Part shown: in pieces, positions 11,023 to 23,100 of the stretch
Position numbering within the stretch: position 1 is the stretch's first letter
Layout: each line of letters opens with the position of its first letter
Source: Oscarella lobularis
Taxonomy: Eukaryota; Porifera; Homoscleromorpha; Homosclerophorida; Oscarellidae
Direction of reading: 5' to 3'
DNA: 64,000 nucleotides
NCBI RefSeq assembly: GCF_947507565.1
Contig: NC_089187.1
Location: forward strand, 868,001-932,000
Notes under the pieces: model-generated
Database searches by the model: none
Seen by the model: only the letters and a program-made list of their open reading frames with translations
What the model was told of the DNA's origin: nothing
Made by a program: the position numbers and the translations under genes

Positions 11023-14005
11023 CCTCCTTCCCAGCAGCGCACGATCACGTCGACGGCGTCGTTTTCATTCGTTATTTCGACGAGGCATTCGACCAAATGA
11101 CTTTGACCGGACGCCTCGAGTTTGAAGCCGTCTTTCCACAGAATCATGCGATATCCAGAAATAGCAGCACAGCGGCTTTGAAGAACAGGAAAAAGCGGCG
11201 GTGGTATAACGTCCGTCTTGGGGTGAGAAACTCGGTAGCGACGACCGCGGTAGACGACCATGTCGCCTTCTTTCTCCCACACCCCAACCGGTTTTGATTC
11301 TTTGATTAGGCACGGAACGTGATACGAATGGGGACCGTCTTTACCTTCAATTTGGCAAATAAGATAAAGATCGAGCATTACTTGAATTGCCTCGTCCGCA
11401 GTGAACGACACACGCGGAAGCTTTCGCTCCCGTTGCTTTTCTTGAAATAACTCGAGGGCTAATTTTACGTCGGCTCGATTCACTCGACCCGTGTTGTCGA
11501 CAACGGCGTGGATGTAGAATTCGTCGGGATCGGAAAGGATCGGCCCTAGAAGATCGGTTACCAAAACCGAAGGCTGCAGATAAATTTGGCCGAGATTACG
11601 AAAATACAGAATCTACGAAAACAGAAGCCTTGGCGTTAACCGAAGCGTACTCACATAGCTTACAGTTCCCGAGTCGTGCAGGTTTTGAGCCAATAACTCA
11701 ACTGGCAAGTCTTCGATGAGAGGTCGATCAAGCAGCGCTTCTATAGTGCGTCGAAACTCTTCCAAGTTCAGCAACTTTTCCTCTGTGGCAGAACTGCTTA
11801 AAATGAGTGATCTGCAATTCTCGCATACTTTGGGAACTGGATCCGCTTTCTATTGCAAAAAAGCCGTGCAGCAGTTATCAAGCGCAAAGACTAGTGCTAT
11901 ACCTGAATAAGCTCATTCCTGATCCTCTTCAGTTCGCAGCGAAACGAAACCATGGCCGGCGACTGTCTCTTCTTGCAGTCAACCTCGACAACGCCGGCTA
12001 AAGAGAAGATTCCACCAAATTCTTCAACAACATTTGTGACGTGAATTCGAAAAGCGCCTGAAGGTTTCATGTCATCGTCGCGATTGCCTCCCGTTCTCTT
12101 GTTGCCAACAACGACGATCGTGATGCCAGAGACGATTGATTTTCTCGCCGACTTCAAAAACGCGAGCCATCTCCTCAGTTCTGCTATCACTTCTTTCATT
12201 GCCCGCCTTTTGCCACTTTCGCCGACTATGTCAACGACGCACAAGAAAATGGTCAACGCAAAGCGAAAAAGAACAGCGTGCGCCACGCGGAACGGGTAGT
12301 GGCCACCAAAATCCCAGATAGACATCAGTCCTACCCCGTCTACTTGCTTGTTGTGAAAATCGACGCCGGCGGTTCGATCCAGCTCGTCTGATTGTCTGTC
12401 GTCTGACTGCGATGTGATGCCACACAGAGAATTCGTAAGGGTTGTTTTGCCAGCCATCGGTTCGCCGACGAGACACGTTTGAACGCATTCCGGTTGAACT
12501 CGTTCACTGTCAAGCCGGAATGATAACATTTGCGTCTAAACAGACACATTGCTTACATTTGCATCAAAAATCAAAAATACAAGAGCGTACATATTTGGAT
12601 TTCAGAAATATTTGCATTTCGCCTCCAGCTATCTCGTAAGTTTTCATTTTATCCTGATTCAATATATGCGAAGTCGCTTTCAAAGTTTCATGTCAGCTTA
12701 CATTATTTTCAGTCTCGAGTGATAGATCGATATTCAGCAAATATTGAAGAACAGATATCCTTACTGACCATAAAATAGATATCGAATGGCGACTATAAAT
12801 ACCATATAGATGCAGCAACGAGTTTCCTTTCTGAAGCATTTCAATTACCAAAATGCGCTTAATTTGTAAAGCCAATCTACCTTATCGACAACATGGCAAT
12901 TAGCACCATGCTGCACAAACCACTGCATATTTTCCAAGCTTGAGCAGCACATGATTGGTGTATGCCCCTCCTAAAACTTTCATCAGCAAATAGAAAAAAG
13001 ATGCGTGCGACGCATCACATCATCTTTTCCTCCAGATTCGCCTTATGACGCAAAAGATGATTAAGTGACAATGCAGAGCCATACCAAGCAGCCCAGTGAA
13101 AAACACAGGGCATTCCAGCAATAAGAAGTCCTTTTGCAACAAAGGAATCAAACACTTTTCTGCTTCTAAAATTTTCAACCGCCTGCAACAAGAAGATCAT
13201 ACAGAGTAAACAAAAAAATTCTGGAGTACATTTCGCGAAAGACCCCTCAATCCAGAAAATTTGACTTTGAGCTCGGCAATGGCTTTTGCAACACCCAGTT
13301 CTTCATTCTCAATCACTTGCCGCAACAAAGCGCTTCCAGTCTAAAACGGCTCTTCATGAAACGAACTTGTGCTTTTACTACTAAACGATACTTTGATATT
13401 AATTCTCTGTTGGGCACCCAATTCTAATAACTTTTTTGCAAATTTGAAATTGTTTGAACAACAAGCCAAAGACAAGGGTGTCCATCTGGTCTACACACAA
13501 GCCAGGATAAGATAGAGACGCCACACACGGAAAATCCTACCCATCGCCTTTCGTTCACAGCCTCATCTATCTCTGCGGGAGGTTTTGTTAGCCAGGCAAG
13601 GAGATCAATTCGATCACTCTCTCCTTTCTGATTTGATTCAGCCAAGGCGTGAAACACGTTATCTTTGGCACTCTACAAATATTTCAGAATAGAAGTTGAA
13701 TTCAACTGCTCACAATTGCTTTTGAAAGCTGAAATCCTCTATCACATAGCCACTTAACAACGTCCATTTGTACCCCCGCAACAGCCCAGTGAAATGCTGT
13801 TTCTCTATCCTAAAAAAAACCAGAGGACTTGAACTCTTGCATTTGCACATTTTCGTTATTTTGTGATAAACCTTCGTTTCATAGTTTGGATTGAACTGTT
13901 TTCTTTCCTCGTTTTTCATTATTTTAGAGCAAAGTTTAACCATTTGTAGTCCACCAAAACAAGCGTAGAAAAACAGAGGAGCCTATAATGCAAACCACAG
14001 TGTCA

Positions 14006-14040
14006 ATAATTAATTAATTAATTAATTAATTAATTAATTA
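14006..14040. repeat. (TTAA)n microsatellite in a C intron
   Basis: A run of TTAA units in the intron upstream of an ankyrin exon. The C-prime copy has a shorter, partly TAAA-type run at the same place (18472-18503). Confidence 0.85.
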
Positions 14041-15059
14041 CACAATCATAACGTAATCCTCTTCTCTCATCCAGTTCATCTCCATTCGTTTCCGAAATTA
14101 ATCTTTCCGCTATTTGAATGCGCCCATTCGCAAATGCCAATTTTAAAGCTGTCTCTTCCATCTGAACAGAACAATCATCTCTCAAAGCTGCGCAACACAC
14201 CAATGACATGACAATGTATTACCGGTTTCACAAGTGAAAGCACTGCTCCGTTTTTCAGAAGAAATTCTACGGCAGATTCATCACCAACAACACAAGCCAG
14301 CATCAGAGGTGTAAGGTCCCACTAATTCACTATTTCGAGCAGTTGCGCAAAAAAAGACTCACAGCAATCTTACCCTCCTCCGCCCAAAATAGTAATGTGA
14401 TGTGTTCTTCTTAATGGTGCAATTCTGATCATTGATGATTGTCACCCTTCGTCTGATCAATTCCTTCAAAATATCAATTTCTCTTTTCAACACTGCAACA
14501 TGTATCAACGTCCACCGGCGCCCCTACAAATCCCATTCGTAAAACAGTACGCAAAATCTCATTCCTAACCCTAATCCAATCTGCTCCACAAATCAATTCT
14601 TTGTCTTCGTACACTCGACTCAAATCGACTTCTCCGCGTGAAAGACTCTCTTTCACATTCCGCAAAGCTCCGTTTTCCACGAATCGATAAAGGCGCTCTG
14701 CTTCTTCTTCTTCTTCTTCTTCTGCGCTAAGAAACGATCGAAAACATCTTTCTCGAGAATCGGCCGAAGAACCCTGTACTTACTCCCATTCTTTGTCAAA
14801 AGAGAGTCGGTTCAACCCTCCCGAAGCTTCGTCGGTGCCTGTCATGCCGCTCGCAAAGCTAAACTGTGTTGGTTGGTTGCGAGCCCGTAGGCACGCCTTC
14901 CAGGCTTCTACTGTATGCACGAGCGCACGTAGGTATGTGGAAGATAGCCCGGATGTTGATCAGATCGAGGCCATCGATGGATCATAGATCATAGATCTAT
15001 CATGTTTGCGCGGCTTGTAGTGTACTATTGTATCTATGCCTCTACGGAGATCCTTAGGT

Positions 15060-16160
15060 TCGAGTGCGAAGACGTCACCTTTTTGTACTTCTCTTGGATG
15101 ACTCTCCTGCTTATAGACTACTCCGTACAGGCACAGGCCCGGCGGAGTAAATTTTGGGTTAGTAGGGCCACATGTGACATTGAGAAGGGGGTCTGGGGAC
15201 TCCGCCCCCAGAAAAATTTTTAAGAAGTGCGGTCCTCTAGATGTAGGTACAGCTTCACTAAATACACTGTGCATCTTTGTTCATAAAAATGTTCTGCTGC
15301 TCTCAAAGTAGTTATCGAGGCTCCCAGATCCCTATCTGAATCGGTCACTGCCCTTTCTGTAACGTCGTCGTCTCTTCGGTTCTCGATCGTCGTCGCTCGC
15401 TCGCTGATTCGCTTCGCCCGCTCTGCTCACTCTCGAGTTCGTCAACGATTTTTATTGAACTTCACTGCTCGCACACACTCGACTAGACCACTGACTCGAC
15501 TGCTCGCACACGCACAGACTCCCCCTATTAGCACGCATACACAGCCAATCATCGGCCGCCTCCACTTAACTAATTAAAACATAAATGTCCCGGAGTGCCC
15601 TTCACTACATTTCTACCAAAATTTTTTCAAAGCGTCTAACTAACTAGGTAGTTTTTTCCACATGCGCATTAGTTCAACAGCTGAAAGAATTTTCACAGAT
15701 TACGTTTGTACATAGAGTGGACAATACGTACCTAAGACTAACTATGAACAGAAGCAAGATAGCAAGATAGACTCTGAGCAGGCTTTAGGAAAATACTTAA
15801 CTCGTGCACTTTTAGAAGGGACTGAAATGCTACGCAGTTTCGATGCTGCACTACTAGACTGTACAACAGGCATGGCCAGGGCTGTTGAGTTGACTGATCT
15901 AAATTCTACGAGTAGGGGAGAGGCTCGTGTTTTGTCATTACTAGAGCCTCAAGATATACAAGGTCAGTGCATTTGGCGATTCATTGGTCGGGCCATGGCC
16001 CGACCCAACTAGCCACTCCGCCGGGCCTGCAGGCAAGCAACACCTTTTTACCAGAGGCTGCTACTTCTTCGTCGTCCATTTCTCCACCACAAGGCTCGCT
16101 TAGATCCTTAGATCTTCCCATTTCGAGCTCGCTCCTGACCAAATCGTCGCAATAAGATCT
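15060..16160 (-). pseudogene. Death-domain 3-prime exon fragment, split by a transposon
   Basis: Sequence at 15060-15133 matches the extreme 3-prime end of gene C (the EKYKKV region), and 16030-16160 matches the death-domain start (WSGASSKWEE after the intervening element is ignored). The middle helices are missing. The fragment also recurs at 19640-19985 and 47480-47650, always followed by the same GATC-rich tail, so it moves as part of larger duplicated blocks. Confidence 0.55.
15134..16029. mobile_element. Non-autonomous DNA transposon, 896 bp, CAGGCCC termini
   Basis: Terminal inverted repeats match over about 15 bases (CAGGCCCGGCGGAGT and its complement at the other end), with looser similarity for another 20. 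A 6-base direct repeat CAGGCA flanks it (15128-15133 and 16030-16035). The empty site is seen at about 47502-47516 and, slightly altered, near 19795. No transposase reading frame is present. CA..TG termini resemble hAT elements, but a 6-base duplication is short for hAT, so the superfamily is open. Confidence 0.82.
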
Positions 16161-16456
16161 TTATTTTGATCAAAAAATAATTTTTGATTGATCGCTTTCT
16201 ATAATGGGCATATAGGGGGCATAATGCCGGGCATAATAGAAGATCGCTCTAAAACGAGCACGTGATCGAATTGCGCTTGCTCGATCTACTGTAGTTCTCC
16301 GCAAAGTTTCCCCCCAGAAAGTCCTTGCCTCTACTGTACGTACAGCTAGCCGTCTTCCTCTCGCGCATGCAGCAATTGCTGCAACGCCGGGTACACCGTT
16401 TCTAATCTGGATCGTCTCATCTTCGCGAGGACAGTCGACGAATTTCGTCGTCTCGC

Positions 16457-19301
16457 TCACGAAGCGAGCATCGACGTCAAAAAGAACGGCGCGACACTTC
16501 TACACAAGTTCTGCTTCAAGTTCTGTTTCATGTCATCGTCGCGATTGCCTCCCGTTCTCTTGTTGCCAACAACGACGATCGTGATGCCAGAGACGATTGA
16601 TTTTCTCGCCGACTTCAAAAACGCGAGCCATCTCCTCAGTTCTGCTATCACTTCTTTCATTGCCCGCCTTTTGCCATTTTCGCCGACTATGTCGACGACG
16701 CACAAGAAAATGGTCAACGCAAAGCAAAAAAGAACAGCGTGCGCCACGCGGAACGGGTAGTGGCCACCAAAATCCCAGATAGACATCAGTCCTACCCCGT
16801 CTACTTGCTTGTTGTGAACATCGACGCCGGCCGTTCGATCCAGCTCGTCTGATTGTCTGTCGTCTGACTGCGATGTGATGCCACACAGAGAATTCGTAAG
16901 GGTTGTTTTGCCAGCCATCGGTTCGCCGACGAGACACGTTTGAACGCATTCCGGTTGAACTCGTTCACTGTCAAGCCGGAATGATAACATTTGCGTCTAA
17001 ACAGACACATTGCTTACATTTGCATCAAAAATCAAAAATAGAAGAGCGTACATATTTGGCTTTCAGAAATATTTGCATTTCGCCTTCAGCTATCTCGTGA
17101 GGTTTCATTTTATCCTGATTCAATATATGCGAAGTCGCTTTCAAAGTTTCATGTCAGCTTACATTATTTTCAGTCTCAAGTGATAGATCGATATTCAGCA
17201 AATACTGAAGAACAGATATCCTTACTGACCATAAAATAGATATCGAATGGCAACTATAAATATGCGTTCCATATAGATGCAGCAACGAGTTTCCTTTCTG
17301 AAGCATTTCAATTACCAAAATGCGCTTAATTTGTGAGGCCAATCTACCTTATCGACAACATGGTAATTAGCACCATGCTGCACAAACCACTGCATATTTT
17401 CCAAGCTTGAGCAGCACATGATTGGTGTATACCCCTCCTAAAACTTTCATCAGCAAATAGAAAAAAGATGCGTGCGACGCATCACATCATCTTTTTCCTC
17501 CAGATTCGCCTTATGACGCAAAAGATGATTAAGTGACAATGCAGAGCCATACCAGGCAGCCCAGTGAAAAACACAGGGCATTCCAGCAATAAGAAGTCCT
17601 TTTGCAACAAAGGAATCAAACACTTTTCTGTTTCTAAAATTTGCAACCGCCTGCAACAAGAAGATCATACAGAGTAAAGAAAAAAATTCTGGAGTACATT
17701 TCGCGAAAGACCCCTCAATCCAGAAAATTTGACTTTGAGCTCGGCAATGGCTTTTGCAACACCCAGTTCTTCATTCTCAATCACTTGCCGCAACAAAGCG
17801 CTTCCAGTCTAAAACGGCTCTTCATGAAACGAACTTGTGCTTTTACTACTAAACGATACTTTGATATTAATTCTCTGTTGGGCACCCAATTCTAATAACT
17901 TTTTTGCAAATTTGAAATTGTTTGAACAACAAGCCAAAGACAAGGGTGCCCATCTGGTCTACACACAAGCCAGGATAAGATAGAGACGCCACACACGGAA
18001 AATCCTACCCATCGCCTTTCGTTCACAGCCTCGTCTATCTCTGCGGGAGGTTTTGCTAGCCAGACAAGAAGATAAATTCGATCACTCTCTCCTTTCTGAT
18101 TTGATTCAGCTAAGGCGTGAAACACGTTCTTTTTGGCACTCTACAAACATTTTAGAATAGAAGTTGAATTCAACTGCTCACATTTGCTTTTGAAAGCTGA
18201 AATCCTCTATCACATAGCCACTTAACAACGTCCATTTGTACCCCCGCAACAGCCCAGTGAAATGCTGTTTCTCTATCCTAAAAGAAAACAGAGGACTTGA
18301 ACTCTTGCATGTGCAGGTTCTCGTTATTTTGTGATAAACCTTCGTTTCATAGTCTGGATTGAACTGTTTTCTTTCCTCGTTTTTCATTATTTTAGAGCAA
18401 AGTTTAACCATTTGTAGTCCACCAAAACAAGCGTAGAAAAACAGAGGAGCCTATAATGCAAACCCCGGTGTCAATAAATAAATAAATAAATAATTAATTA
18501 ATTACACAATCATAACGTAATCCTCTTCTCTCATCCAGTTCATCTCCATTCGTTTCTGAAATTACTCTTTCCGCTATTTGAATGCGCTCATTCGCAAACG
18601 CCAATTTTAAAGCTGTCTCTTCTATTTGAACAGAACAATCATCTCTCAAAGTGACATGACAATGTATTACCGGTTTCACAAGTGAAGGCACTGCTCCGTT
18701 TTTCAGAAGAAATTCTAAGGCAGATTCATCACCAACAATACAAGCCAGCATCAGAGGTGTAAGGTCCCACTAATTCACTATTTCAAGCAGTTGTGCAAGA
18801 AAGACTTGAAGCAATCTCACCTTCACCCCCCCAAAATAACAATGTGATGTGCTGTTCTTAATAAAGCAATTCCGATCATTGATTGTCAGCTCTCGTCTGA
18901 TCAATTCCTTCAAAATATCAATTTCTCTTTTCAACACTGCAACATGTATCAACGTCCACCGGCGCCCCTACAAATCCCATTCGTAAAACAGTATGCAAAA
19001 TCTCAATCCTAACCCTAATCCAATCTTCTCCACAAATCAATTCTTTGTCTTCGTACACTCGACTCAAATCGACTTCTCCGCGTGAAAGACTCTCTTTCAC
19101 ATTCCGCAAATCTCCGTTTTCCACGAATCGATAAAGGCGCTCTGCTTCTTCTTCTTCTTCTGCGCTAAGAAACGATCGAAAACAGATACCGGTACTGTAG
19201 TTTCGTTCTCGAGAATCGGCCGAAGAACCCTGTACTTACTCCCATTCTTTGTCAAAAGAGAGTCGGCTCAACTCTCCCGAAGCTTCGTCGTTGCCTGTCA
19301 T
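16457..19301 (-). pseudogene. Ankyrin-Roc gene copy C-prime, truncated within Roc
   Basis: This matches C from the ATG (19301; exon 1 plus a shorter glutamate run) through the ankyrin exons to the middle of the Roc exon. The P-loop GEPMAGKTT, WDFGGH and VGNKRTG are kept, but after RDDDMK the sequence switches to antisense of the kinase-gene 5-prime exon and stops at 16457. COR and death domain are absent. The one-base deletion seen in C at LEEKDD is not present here, so C-prime left before that lesion arose or C acquired it later. A truncated ankyrin-GTPase could be made, but loss by tandem duplication is the simpler reading. Confidence 0.72.
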
Positions 19302-19327
19302 GCTCCTTGGTTGCGAGCCCGTAGGCA

Positions 19328-19360
19328 GGGATATATTATATCATATCCCTGCCGTAGGCA
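19328..19360. repeat. Small palindromic insertion with 7-bp direct repeat
   Basis: Relative to the C copy near 14885, 33 extra bases are present. They form a hairpin (GGCAGGGATAT..ATATCCCTGCC) bordered by GTAGGCA at 19321-19327 and 19354-19360. It looks like a minimal foldback insertion. Confidence 0.65.
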
Positions 19361-19423
19361 CGCCTTCCAGGCTTCTATTCACGTATGTGGACGATAGCCC
19401 GGATGTTGATCCGTGTCATCAGA

Positions 19424-19503
19424 TAGCCTCGCGTAGCCAGGCCCTTCTCCCCTCCCGTGTTTATACGGGAGATCAGGGAGAAGGGCCTGGCTACGCGAGG
19501 CTA
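19424..19503. mobile_element. Palindromic MITE with 9-bp target duplication
   Basis: An 80-base near-perfect palindrome, TIR TAGCCTCGCGTAGCCAGGCC, flanked by a 9-base duplication GTCATCAGA (19415-19423 and 19504-19512). Same family as the MITE at 10933. Confidence 0.92.
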
Positions 19504-19639
19504 GTCATCAGAGGAGCCTGAGAGAGCCTGAGAGGCCAACGATGGATCATACAGTAGATCATAGATCTATCATATGCACGGCTTGTATATTGTATCTATG
19601 CCTACCTATACGGAGATCCTTATAGGTTCGAGTGCGAAG

Positions 19640-20075
19640 ACGTCACTGCACCTTTTAGTAGCCTGTGACCTGACCTGTGACCAGACCTTCTCCCTTGATC
19701 CCGTTACACGGGATAAAGGAAGAAGGTCTGGTCGCAGGATAACCTTTTTGTACTTCTCTTGGATGACTCACTTGCTTAAAGACTACTCCGTACAGGAAAG
19801 CAACACCTTTTTTACCAGAGGCTGCTACGTTTCCGTCGTCCATTTGTCCACCACAAGGCTCACTTCAAAGTTTGTTGCAATTCTCTCGCGGTATTTCCGT
19901 CATTGCTTCCGCCGACAACAGGAAATGGCAGATCTAGCTCTTCCCATTTCGAGCTCGCTCCTGACCAAATCGTCGCAATAAGATCTTTATTTTGATCGGA
20001 AATAATTTTTTGATTGATCGCTCTAAAACGAGCACGTGATCGAATTGCGCTTGCTCGATCTACTAAAGTACGTTT
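19640..20075 (-). pseudogene. Death-domain 3-prime exon relict with GATC-rich tail
   Basis: Minus-strand reading shows IWSGASSKWEELDLPF, matching the death-domain start of C, followed by a broken middle and the shared 3-prime end, interrupted by a MITE. The flanking tail (TGATCGCTCTAAAACGAGCACGTG) is shared with 16160-16290 and 47650-47790. Confidence 0.55.
19656..19741. mobile_element. Diverged MITE of the same family
   Basis: Starts TAGTAGCC and carries CCAGACCTTCTCCC at left with GAAGAAGGTCTGG at right and an inner stem (ATCCCGT/ACGGGAT). It interrupts the death-domain relict. The flanking ACCTTTT repeat is only approximate, so the ends are less certain. Confidence 0.7.
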
Positions 20076-20164
20076 AGTAGTGCTCCGCAAAAGGTCGTTT
20101 TTCCCCCCAGAAAGTCCTTGCCTCTACTGTACGTACAGCTAGCCGTCTTCTTCCCGCGCACGCA

Positions 20165-23100
20165 GCAATTGCTGCAACGCCGGGCACACCGTTTCTAATC
20201 TGGATCGTCTCATCTCCGCGAGGACAGTCGACGAATTTCGTCGTCTCGCTCGCGAAGCGAACATCGACGTCAAAAAGAGCGGTGTGACACTTCTACACAA
20301 GTTCTGCTTGCTGGGTCGCGTCGATCTCGTGGAATATCTTCTCGGAAGAGTGGGCGTGCCCATAACGCAGAATCTCGACACGCGACAAACGCCGCTTCAC
20401 TGCACGCTCGACTGTTCGAACGACGCCGATCAAGATCAAAAACGATGCCATATACTTCGACTGCTTTTGAATTCGATTCGCGGAGGAGTGAGTCGCTCGG
20501 ATATCAACGCTCGAGATATCAATGGATGGACTCCATTGATAATGGCCTGTCGAGCGGGATTGGTCGAATGCGCGCGATATTTACTCCAAAGCGGTGCTAA
20601 TGTGGATATACGGAATAAGGAGGGGTTTGGAGCCATTCACGCCGCTGTCGGACATCCGAATGTTATTGCTGAATTGATTCCGTATTATGACAATGTCAAC
20701 GTGGCGACTTTTCATCACGAAACGCCGCTTTTGCTTGCGGTTAAACAGGGCGACTTTAATACCGCTAAGCATTTGGTTCACTCTGGAGCGAACGTCAATA
20801 AAGAAGATGTGTTTGGTATATAGGATTAATAAATATTTGACATTTTTAAATATTTGGTTACTTTAGGTGTTTTTCCGCTGCTTGCTGCCGCTCGGTTGAG
20901 AGATACGAATATTCTTCAAATTTTGATTGATAGTCGCGCGAATATTGATGCCCAAGAGCCGAAAGAGGGGCAAACGGCTTTGCACGAAATAGCCAAAGTC
21001 GGCTCCATTGCCCCGGCTCTGGTTCTCATCAAGGGAGGAGCGAGACACGATACGAAGAACGAGGAAGGAAAGACGGCCTATGAGTGTGCCTTAGCTCACT
21101 CCGTAGAACTAGCAAAAGCAATGCGAGGTAATATATAATCTATATAATATGTGTATTGATTTTATTGTTTTTTAGCTGCGTTTCAAGAACGTGGGATATT
21201 CTTGCCTAGTGAAGATACTCTAAAATGTACTATAAAGTAAATGAGATTTAATTAATTTATTGAGTATTTTTATATGTAGCTGTGAAGGAGGCATTTGTTC
21301 TCTGCGCATCCGGTTCGCCGGATCAACTTGTTGCTCATCTAAAGGAGAACAATGTTGGTGTCAATGTCGATTTGAAAAGAAGAACGCTAGTGCATTGTGC
21401 AGTCGAAAACTTCCGGGTATGATTAGTAATATTTATTATATATAAATAAGAATTTATATTCTTGTAGCTTGACGTTCTTCACGTTCTTTCTCAGTTGGGC
21501 GCCGACATAGGCGCAATCAACGACGTGAGAAACACGTCCCTTCACTTGGCCTGTCGCGCGTCGCAGGACCACGAGAAGTCCTTTAGAATTCTACAGTATC
21601 TTCTTACGCACAAAATACCGATTAATTCGCAAAACGAAGCGGGCGAAACGCCGCTTTTTTTAGCCGCAAAGTAAGAGAAAACCGCGAGCGTTTTTACACT
21701 CGAAAGAACGTCTATTAAATAATAGCGACGGCTTGGCTCGTCACGTGGATTTATTGCTACGTTCAGGAGCTTCTCCTGATATAAGGAATTGTAAAGGAGG
21801 TCTTCCTCTTCACGCGTCCTGCACTGGTCCAACTTGTTCAGTCGAAGTAAATCTAATACTGCAGTAGGAATATATAGGTGATTAATTATTTAATTAATTT
21901 TTTAAGTGTGCTGAACTGGTGCTATGGTCTAGTCCGAGAAGTGTGAATCGTATGAATGATAAGGGGTGGACTGCTCTCATGTGTGCAGTCAAATCCAATG
22001 CTGTAGACATTGCTAGGTTACTTGTAGCTAAAAAGGCCGATGTCAACGTTCAACCAGTAAATAATTAAACCCGGACGTTGAGAAATGATTTAGTTTTCGT
22101 AGAAATCGGGGCGAGAGGATACGGCTCTGTTTTTGGCTGCCGAAGCAAAATCGTACGACTTGTGCCAACTTTTGGTAGAACACGGTGCCAAAATTAATGT
22201 CACGGTTGGACGACGAAAATTCAGTCCCTTCCACTGCGTGGCAATGAGTTCTGATCAAGATCCAGTCTCAAAAGACATTTGCCGACTCTTTGCGAGTACA
22301 GAGACAATAATAAATATGACGTCATTTTATTTATTTAACAATATTAGGACACGGCGGCGACTTGAAGAAAAAGGATCTCCACGGTAATTCCGTTCTAAGT
22401 TTAGTCGAAAAAGCGCTCAGAGAAAAACTAAAAGGTAACAAATTATTTGAAATAGGCGTTTTCTTTCGTTCATTGAAGAATTTTAGTTTGTGCTGAAGAA
22501 GGTCCACTTCCAAAAGAGCGCGGCGCAACTCGGAGTCCAGCAACGAGTGAAACTGAGGCGATTTTGCCTCACGATTACGACGACCCGCTTTCGATTCAAA
22601 ACAAGAGAATTTCTTTTGGAAGAACGACTTCAGATCCAAGCAATAGCAGAGCATTTGAACAACTCAGTCCTTCTTCGGCTTTTTACGTGACGGCGGCGGC
22701 GGATGGTCGACGAGATTCGACTGACGGTGGCGGCGCAAATTCCGCGGAGGAAAGTTTAAAGGATTTTGTAATTGACGTTGGAGAATATAGCCAAGTGTAT
22801 CCTACAGCTCAACAGCTGCAGATCCATCCAGAGAATGCAGAGAAATCTCATCTAGTAAATGAAAGGATGGATCGCATTGCTCTATCCGACCCCACTGAAA
22901 CCGAATCACGCTCTCCTAAAGCGTTATTACCACGCAGTCAATTTTACAAACGTCCCAACGATTTATATCATCTTTCGGCGGTCGAGATTCCCAAGCAAAA
23001 GCCTTTATCTCGCTTGGAAAAGTTGAAGAATGATAATTGTCTGCTTGAGAAATGTTGCGCGGAATTGCAGGATCAACTGCAGAAAGTTCAGGCCGACAAA

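Larger units (their letters stand above)
10379..14845 (-). pseudogene. Ankyrin-Roc-COR-death-domain gene, copy C, broken
   Basis: The likely start is the ATG at 14845; exon 1 ends at a GTAAGT donor and the next exon begins with a glutamate run. About ten ankyrin-like exons follow to 12.6 kb (for example LIHVAVLKREIDILKELI and FHWAAWYGSALSLNHLL). The Roc exon (12541-11905) has P-loop GEPMAGKTT, switch-II WDFGGH and an NKRT in place of NKxD. COR exons follow, then a C-terminal death domain (10690-10400; ICSGASSKWEEICCFLL). Three lesions are visible against the other copies: a one-base deletion near 13023-13027 that turns LEEKDD into LEEKMM plus stop, a 90-base MITE in the COR-B exon that brings an in-frame stop, and a two-base insertion near 10410 that changes the last residues. 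Probably a dead copy. The family is otherwise expected to act like a GTP-switched death-domain scaffold. Confidence 0.75.
14846..16520. other. Distal part of tandem duplication unit 1
   Basis: Upstream of C this interval holds a relict of a death-domain 3-prime exon (15060-15133 plus 16030-16160), split by an inserted DNA transposon, then noncoding sequence with an AT-rich and GATC-rich core (16160-16330), then a copy of the 5-prime exon of the plus-strand ankyrin kinase gene (about 16378-16515). The same order recurs at 19302-20310, so this is the first of two tandem units. The kinase fragment stops abruptly at about 16515, where unit 2 begins inside the Roc exon of C-prime. Confidence 0.7.
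19302..20100. other. Spacer between C-prime and the ankyrin kinase gene
   Basis: Divergent intergenic region between a minus-strand and a plus-strand gene. It carries a small palindromic insertion (19328-19360), two MITEs, a death-domain exon relict (19640-19985) and the GATC-rich tail. Promoters for both genes would be expected here but none is recognisable. Confidence 0.55.

Noticed and set aside
10845-11297. Long plus-strand open stretch through gene C
   Set aside because: Antisense shadow of the COR-B exon plus the MITE; no domain.
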